From NCBI RefSeq assembly GCF_026210795.1, contig NC_089450.1, positions 1,178,001-1,242,000 on the forward strand: 64,000 nucleotides of DNA, read 5' to 3'. The notes beneath the pieces are model-generated. The model searched no databases. It was not told the DNA's origin and saw only the letters and a list, made by a program, of their open reading frames with translations. This document shows, in pieces, positions 58,875-64,000 of the stretch. The stretch comes from Rhizophagus irregularis (lineage: Eukaryota > Glomeromycota > Glomeromycetes > Glomerales > Glomeraceae). Every line of letters begins with the position of its first letter. Positions within the stretch are counted from its first letter, which is position 1. The translations under genes and the position numbers were made by a program.

Positions 58875-60607
58875 TCAGGGTGAGCCAATGTATTTTGGAT
58901 CAACATCCATTTCATCTGCAGAAGATTGTTGTTGCTCATCCTCCTCCTCATCTTTCTCATCTACTTCGTCTTCATCATCCTCATCATCCTCATCACTTTC
59001 ATCATCATCATCATCATTATCTTCTTTTTCATCTACTTCATCATCATCATCACCTTCCTCGTCACTTTCATCCTCATCATCATCTTCTTCCTCATCTTTA
59101 CTTTCCGATATAGTACGACCACTCGTAGCTAACCTATGAGCTTCTTTTTCGGCTTTCTTTCTCTCAACATTTTTTTCTTGTTCTTTTCGTCTTAAAGCAG
59201 TTTCTTGCTTCTTTTTTTGTCTTTCGCGCTCAATACTTTTTATTTCTGCGGGTGTTTTCTTAACTAAAAAATATGTAAAAAAATTAAATAGAAAGAAAAA
59301 AAAAAATTTATTAAATAACAAAATTTCAATTATTTAATTACTTACTGAATTCATGAAATAAAATTTCTCCATCACATAAACCACTTTGAATTTTAACTAA
59401 TTGTAATTCCATTCTTGGACCAATTTCAGTTAATTTAATAGCACGTTGATCAGACTTTTTGTTGATTTTACCAACAAAATCTTGTGCCAACGTTACTGTA
59501 GCTTCAACTCCACTTTCAGCTTCACTTTCTGATATATGACCTTCTCTAAAAAAAAAATCATTTTAATTATTATTTTTTTTTAAAAAAAAAAGTAATATTA
59601 TTTAATTACCTTAATACAAATTCACTAATATCACGATATTCATGTAAATCTGGTACATTAGAATTTATTACTTTTCGTACACTTTTACTAATTCCTATTG
59701 GTTTTACTCCTATACTATAATGTCTAAAATCTATTATTTTCGTATCAGGATTATAGTTAAATAATACAACTCTACGAGCATCTGATAATTGAATCTTATT
59801 TTATAGTAAGAATCAAAAAAAGGTAAATTTTAATATAAATTTGTAAAGTTAAGATTTAACTTTAAATAAATTACCTTGTTAACATTTATAGAAGGAAACA
59901 TGGATTGAAACATAGTTATCATTAATTTCAAATGATTTTCATCACCATCAAAATTATTTAATACAAGCTAAAAACAAAGAAAGAAAATAAAATTATTAAA
60001 ACTATAAAGAAAAATAGTTAACAATAATAAAATTTTTTTACCAATGGAGGAGTATGAAATTCGGAAATAAAACTTTTTGGATCAATTTGAGAAGCTAAAA
60101 CATCTCTAATTAAAGAATATTTTAACACTCTAAAACATAAAGTTGGACCTCTTGGAGTTCTCGTTAATCTAAAATTAGTTCCATTATCCGTTCGTGTAAA
60201 TATTAAAAATTGAGTTACACCAAATTGACCTGCTATGGCTACAAAATCTTTTAATCGATTTGATTTTCTTTCCTTATAAATAATATGATTTAAATAAATT
60301 AGGAAATGTAAGAAAAATGTAGAAAATATAAAAAATTTTTTTTAATACTTTTAATTTTGTTGCAGTATGAGGTTCCATAACTCTTCTCATGTCTCTAACT
60401 AAAGCTTCAACAGATTTTCCTACATGACCAGATTTGAATACAAAACTTTTTGGTAATTTTGGAGAGTCAGGACTATTTGTGACAGTTTCATCAACCTTAA
60501 CATGAGTTCTTCTCTTTTTCTAATAAAATGAATAATAAGATAAATAAAAATAATTTCATTAAAAAAAAAGTAGATATTATACAAAAATGATATAATACTC
60601 TCGCCAT
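58875..60607 (-). CDS. SSF1: SSF1/Peter Pan-type Brix-domain ribosome biogenesis protein, 7 exons
   Basis: Exons complement(58875-59263, 59346-59545, 59610-59794, 59875-59967, 60042-60272, 60349-60519, 60599-60607), 425 residues, all GT-AG and in phase. The first exon encodes only Met-Ala-Arg. The order KKRRTHVKVDE, PKSFVFKSGHVGKSVEALVRD, DFVAIAGQFGVTQFLIFTRT, RLTRTPRGPTLCFRV, RRVVLFNYNPDTKIIDFRHY and IGPRMELQLVKIQSGLCDGE is that of Ssf1/Ssf2 (animal Peter Pan), a Brix-domain protein of the nucleolar pre-60S particle needed for 27S rRNA processing. The C-terminus has a basic helix (ERERQKKKQETALRRKEQEK) and then about 70 mostly Asp/Glu residues. The acidic tail makes high-scoring ORFs on the opposite strand, which are artefacts. 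The start is supported by the conserved basic THVK block directly after intron 1. Confidence 0.93.
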
Positions 60608-60972
60608 TTTTAGGTAAAAAAGAGAGAAAAAAAAAAATTTCAGATAATCTTAAATCAGCGCAGTAAAACGTTCATTGTAAATAATTAAATGATTTTAAAA
60701 AAGGAATTGAATTATTGAATTATATATGACGATATGACGATCATTATAAATTGAACGTGTAACGACTGTAACGTGTACCGATTAACAATGAACTGGACCT
60801 TTGCGAATACAATTTACAATATTTTATATAAATTGGGAAATTCAAAAAAAAAAAAATAAAATAAAATAAAATATTTTATTGATAGAAATTTCTTAATTTT
60901 CTTTTTTTTAAAAAAAAAGAAAAAAGAAAAAACCTTTACTTTCTTTTTAATATAATTCGTAAAGAAGATGAA
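60608..60972. promoter_or_regulatory. Shared upstream region of two divergent genes
   Basis: 365 bp between the SSF1-like gene (minus) and the hypothetical gene at 60973 (plus). It contains AACGTGTAACG and GTAACGTGTACCG repeats (about 60755-60780) and an A-run. Probably a bidirectional promoter by position; no specific factor site can be named. Confidence 0.4.
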
Positions 60973-61380
60973 ATGTGTTTTATAGGTAAAAACAATGATT
61001 TGGATATGTTTAACGATATGGAAGAAAAATGTCCAACACTTCGTATATTTTTAAGAAAAGATAAAATTATCAAGCCAATTGGACTTATTTGTCGTAAAGG
61101 AATACAAAATATAAAAAATGGGGATTCAACATTTCATTTCTCATTTATTCATCCTGACTATGGTATTATTAAAGTAACAAAAGATGTTTTATCAACCAAA
61201 TCAAAATTTGCTCAAGAGATTAAATTATTATCAGATATGTTTTATAGTGATATAGAAATTTCTCAACCAAAATTTCCGATTAATTTTCAAATAAATTTTG
61301 AAATTTTAATTTTTGATAATTTATATTATTTAGAATCATTAAATAATTATATAAAAGATCAATTTAATCAATCTCATTAA
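60973..61380 (+). CDS. Hypothetical protein, 135 residues
   Basis: An intact ORF with balanced composition: CPTLRIFLRKDKIIKPIGLI, GDSTFHFSFIHPDYGIIKV, ISQPKFPINFQINFEILIF. The hydrophobic pattern suggests a small mostly beta protein. I recognise no family. An upstream ATG at 60968 opens a five-codon ORF in another frame that overlaps this start by ending at 60985, a possible upstream ORF; alternatively the true first exon lies further upstream. Gene reality is likely from length and codon balance, function unknown. Confidence 0.55.
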   Translation: MCFIGKNNDLDMFNDMEEKCPTLRIFLRKDKIIKPIGLICRKGIQNIKNGDSTFHFSFIHPDYGIIKVTKDVLSTKSKFAQEIKLLSDMFYSDIEISQPKFPINFQINFEILIFDNLYYLESLNNYIKDQFNQSH

Positions 61381-64000
61381 TTATATTATGTATATATATA
61401 TATATCAGATATATGTAAATTTATGTAAAAAATTTTTTATTTTATTTTATTTTATTTTATTATTTTTATGTAATTTATTATTATATAGTAACTATATTAT
61501 TATTATTGTATATTTCATATCCGTTAAACGGTTTTTACCGATTTGGTAAAAACATTTTATCAACATTTAACTCTGAAACAAAGGATTGTTCAAAATTTTT
61601 CTTTACGTAAATAGATTTATTACTTACTGGAATAGTTAATTTTTAAATAAATGAAAATTTTATAATTAAACCAATGGATTTTGCCACGTTCAAAATTGGT
61701 TAATTCGAGAAAGTTGATTATTATTAAGTTTCAGTACTACGAATTTTTTTTCACGAACATTCCGAATTTTACTTACATAATAAGAAAACTTTAGAACGCC
61801 AAAATCAATAAAGAACGAATATTTCTTGCAGGAAAAGTGAACCTTAACTTTAACAATAAAAAGGAAGATTCCGAATTTTTCTGTAGTGGGAAAACACGGG
61901 AAACTTCGGAACTTTATAATGAAATCAAGTTAAAATATAGAAACTGTCGAATTAAAATTATTCCCACCCCACGAATAAATTATAAACTGGGGATATTGTA
62001 ATTTATTGTACAATGAATTATGTAATATCAATTTTTTTTTTTTATTATAATAAAGTACAGTACATAACATACATACATTGCCGATAAATGACATACGCGA
62101 TTTACGTACATATCGTTATTTTTTTTTTCATATCGGTAAAACCATATAAAGTAGATATGGTTACAATAGAAATATTGTCAATGAAATATTTATGATTTAC
62201 CGATTTAAGTGGTATGCATCAATTAAAGTCATGCGATCCTCAACTGGCGTAAAAGTGATAGAGGGGAATTACAATTTTTAAAGATAAGGCGTACAGCAAA
62301 CTGACAAGAATTGCAGAAATTTCGAATTAAATAAAGTTTTAATTAAATTATTTGAGGAATTAAACCGCCCTTGGTTAAGGGACCATCATCCTTTTATATA
62401 ATTATAATATTGTATGAAATCTTAACTTTATTATTAACTGAACCTAAAAAAGATAAGATTGATATTTTTTGAATTAATTAGATAATGAATAACAAACAAC
62501 AATAAATTCGGAGAATTATCTTATATTTTTTCAAATCTCTGTAAACCTCTCACAATTCGTCGTTTGACACACAATGAGATGTGAAGTTATTGCATTAGAG
62601 AATCAAAACAAATAACAAGAGTAGTTATAGAACAATATGAGTACAATATATCATTATTATAATTTCTAACAATAAAATAATAAGGATTTTTGAAAAAAAA
62701 AAAAAAAAAAAAATTTTTTCTTCCAATCAAATAAGAGACCTGCATTAAATGTGAGCATATATAATAAATTAACGCGTAGAAAAAAAAACAAAACTTGTCA
62801 GATTTAAATTTTTATCGCATTATTTGTATTACGAGTTAATATAATCGTATTAAAGTTTTTATTTATAATCGCCGTTTTTATTATGATATTGTAGCACAAT
62901 TAATTATATATTTTTTTATTTGGAACTCATTTTGTTTTAAAAGAAAGTGGTAATTGGGATTTTTCTTTTTTTTTTGGGTCAAATAAAGAAGCTTTTGATC
63001 TCATTTTTTTATCAAATTCATATGGAATCATGACTACACTCATTTAGTTTAATAGTAATAATAGTCTGGAACTATTATTAAATTTTTTTTTTTTTCGCTT
63101 TCGACATTTTAATCAAATCGCGTGATTTCCATTGAATTTTCGTATTATTCATTCCCTTTAACCCATTAAAAGTCCGCATCATGAAATCCTCTTACATCTT
63201 ATATATCCGCATACGTATTTTTAATGTATATAAATGAATTAAAAAAAAAGGTTATCTTTTTCCGTGAAAATTTATTTTAAAGTTAGGTTTTAGATATTAT
63301 AATACTATTCTGTTCCCTTTATTTTATTTATATTACCTTCGATCAAAATTCTCTTTTAAGGAAAAGAAAAGATTTATATGTGGTGTTGCTATTATTTTGT
63401 TCCTTCGTAATTCAAAATACTTTTTTTCTTTTTTCTTTAAAGCGAATTTCTTTTTTCGATCATGATTGTTTATTCGCAAACCTTGCGGTTATTGCTTCTC
63501 TTTTCTTATTTTTCTTTTTTTTTTCCCATTTTTTTTTATCCGATGATGTTCGCACGTAAAAAACTTCAAAAAAAAAATAGACTTTTTTTTCGTATTGTTC
63601 ACATATATATATATACAGCTGTATAACCGAAGATAAATCATGATTTATTATTAGAATTCGTTTCGTTTTACAAAGAAAGAGTTAGAAAAAAAAAGAACTT
63701 ATTTTTTCTAGAATTGGTCCTTTTTTTTATGTATTTTTAGTATGTAATTTTTTTTTTCGTTAAACCACCATCTAAGATTATTATTATATTATGATGTTAC
63801 TTTTCTTATATATATGCCCGATCGGATCAACAATCATAAACAAAAAAAATGTATCGAGTTTTGGAAAATTTTATTCCTTTTTATTATTATTATTATTATT
63901 ATTAATTCTTTTAATTCATAATTAATAATATTTTGTAAAAAACGGTATGTTAATTTATCATTTTCACGTGATTTGTGTTTTTTTTTTCTAATTCATGTAA
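61381..64000. other. Intergenic region to the window end
   Basis: 2.6 kb with no supportable ORF over 60 codons. It has long A/T homopolymers (for example about 62694-62713), CATA-rich repeats near 62065-62085 and a (TTA)n stretch at about 63880-63902. Non-random GC islands such as ACGAACATTCC near 61755 suggest conserved upstream sequence or UTR of a gene beyond the window, but nothing specific can be named. Confidence 0.45.

Noticed and set aside
58880-59139. Three overlapping plus-strand ORFs rich in histidine, serine or isoleucine
   Set aside because: They are the complement of the GAT/GAA-rich acidic tail of the SSF1-like gene, which has clear domain support on the minus strand.
61381-64000. 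A possible gene before the window end
   Set aside because: No ORF or splice-linked exon chain could be supported; only homopolymers and simple repeats stand out.

Overview
The window looks like nuclear DNA of an arbuscular mycorrhizal fungus, with Rhizophagus the best fit. It is very AT-rich, its genes carry many short GT-AG introns of about 70-90 nt, there is an F-box/leucine-rich-repeat gene of the kind abundant there, and most of the sequence is transposon-derived. The species assignment is inference from style and from remembered protein families; no search was run.

Host genes are few and spread out: a universal-stress-protein gene (14082-14957, minus), an F-box/LRR gene (15916-17329, plus), a myo-inositol oxygenase gene (18243-19501, plus, 4 exons), a CYK3-like SH3/transglutaminase-like gene (22620-24884, plus, 7 exons), a secreted pepsin-type aspartic protease with one frame break (48909-50531, minus), an SSF1/Peter Pan-type Brix ribosome-biogenesis gene (58875-60607, minus, 7 exons), and small hypothetical ORFs at 20500-20769 and 60973-61380. 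For the spliced genes I resolved exon boundaries from splice sites and reading phase.

The rest is a layered transposon landscape. 1-8.0 kb: a broken hAT transposase, a hAT-type MITE split by a TA-flanked element, a second BED-finger fragment, a pogo-like MITE, a decayed host-type gene and a Mutator-like MITE. 25.3-27.8 kb: a small Harbinger-like and a hAT-like MITE. 28.1-41.2 kb: a PIF/Harbinger-like element (TAA target duplication) split by an 11.7-kb Ty3/Gypsy-type LTR retrotransposon. 40.8-41.9 kb: two short poly(A) retroposons, one holding a further TIR element. 44.2-48.0 kb: a second pogo-like MITE whose middle holds four retroposon segments (one LINE 3' end, three tRNA-like SINE copies), all separated by the same target repeat. 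53.9-57.4 kb: more MITEs, including one hAT-type copy with a perfect 8-bp duplication.

The most interesting object is the LTR retrotransposon. Between RNase H and integrase its pol carries an uninterrupted P-loop domain resembling thymidylate/deoxynucleoside kinases. Upstream of gag it has a long acidic ORF with duplicated CxxC...CxxC zinc-ribbon-like units. A retroelement carrying its own nucleotide kinase would parallel the dUTPase found at the same pol position in some retroviruses. This copy is frame-broken elsewhere, so activity would have to come from relatives.
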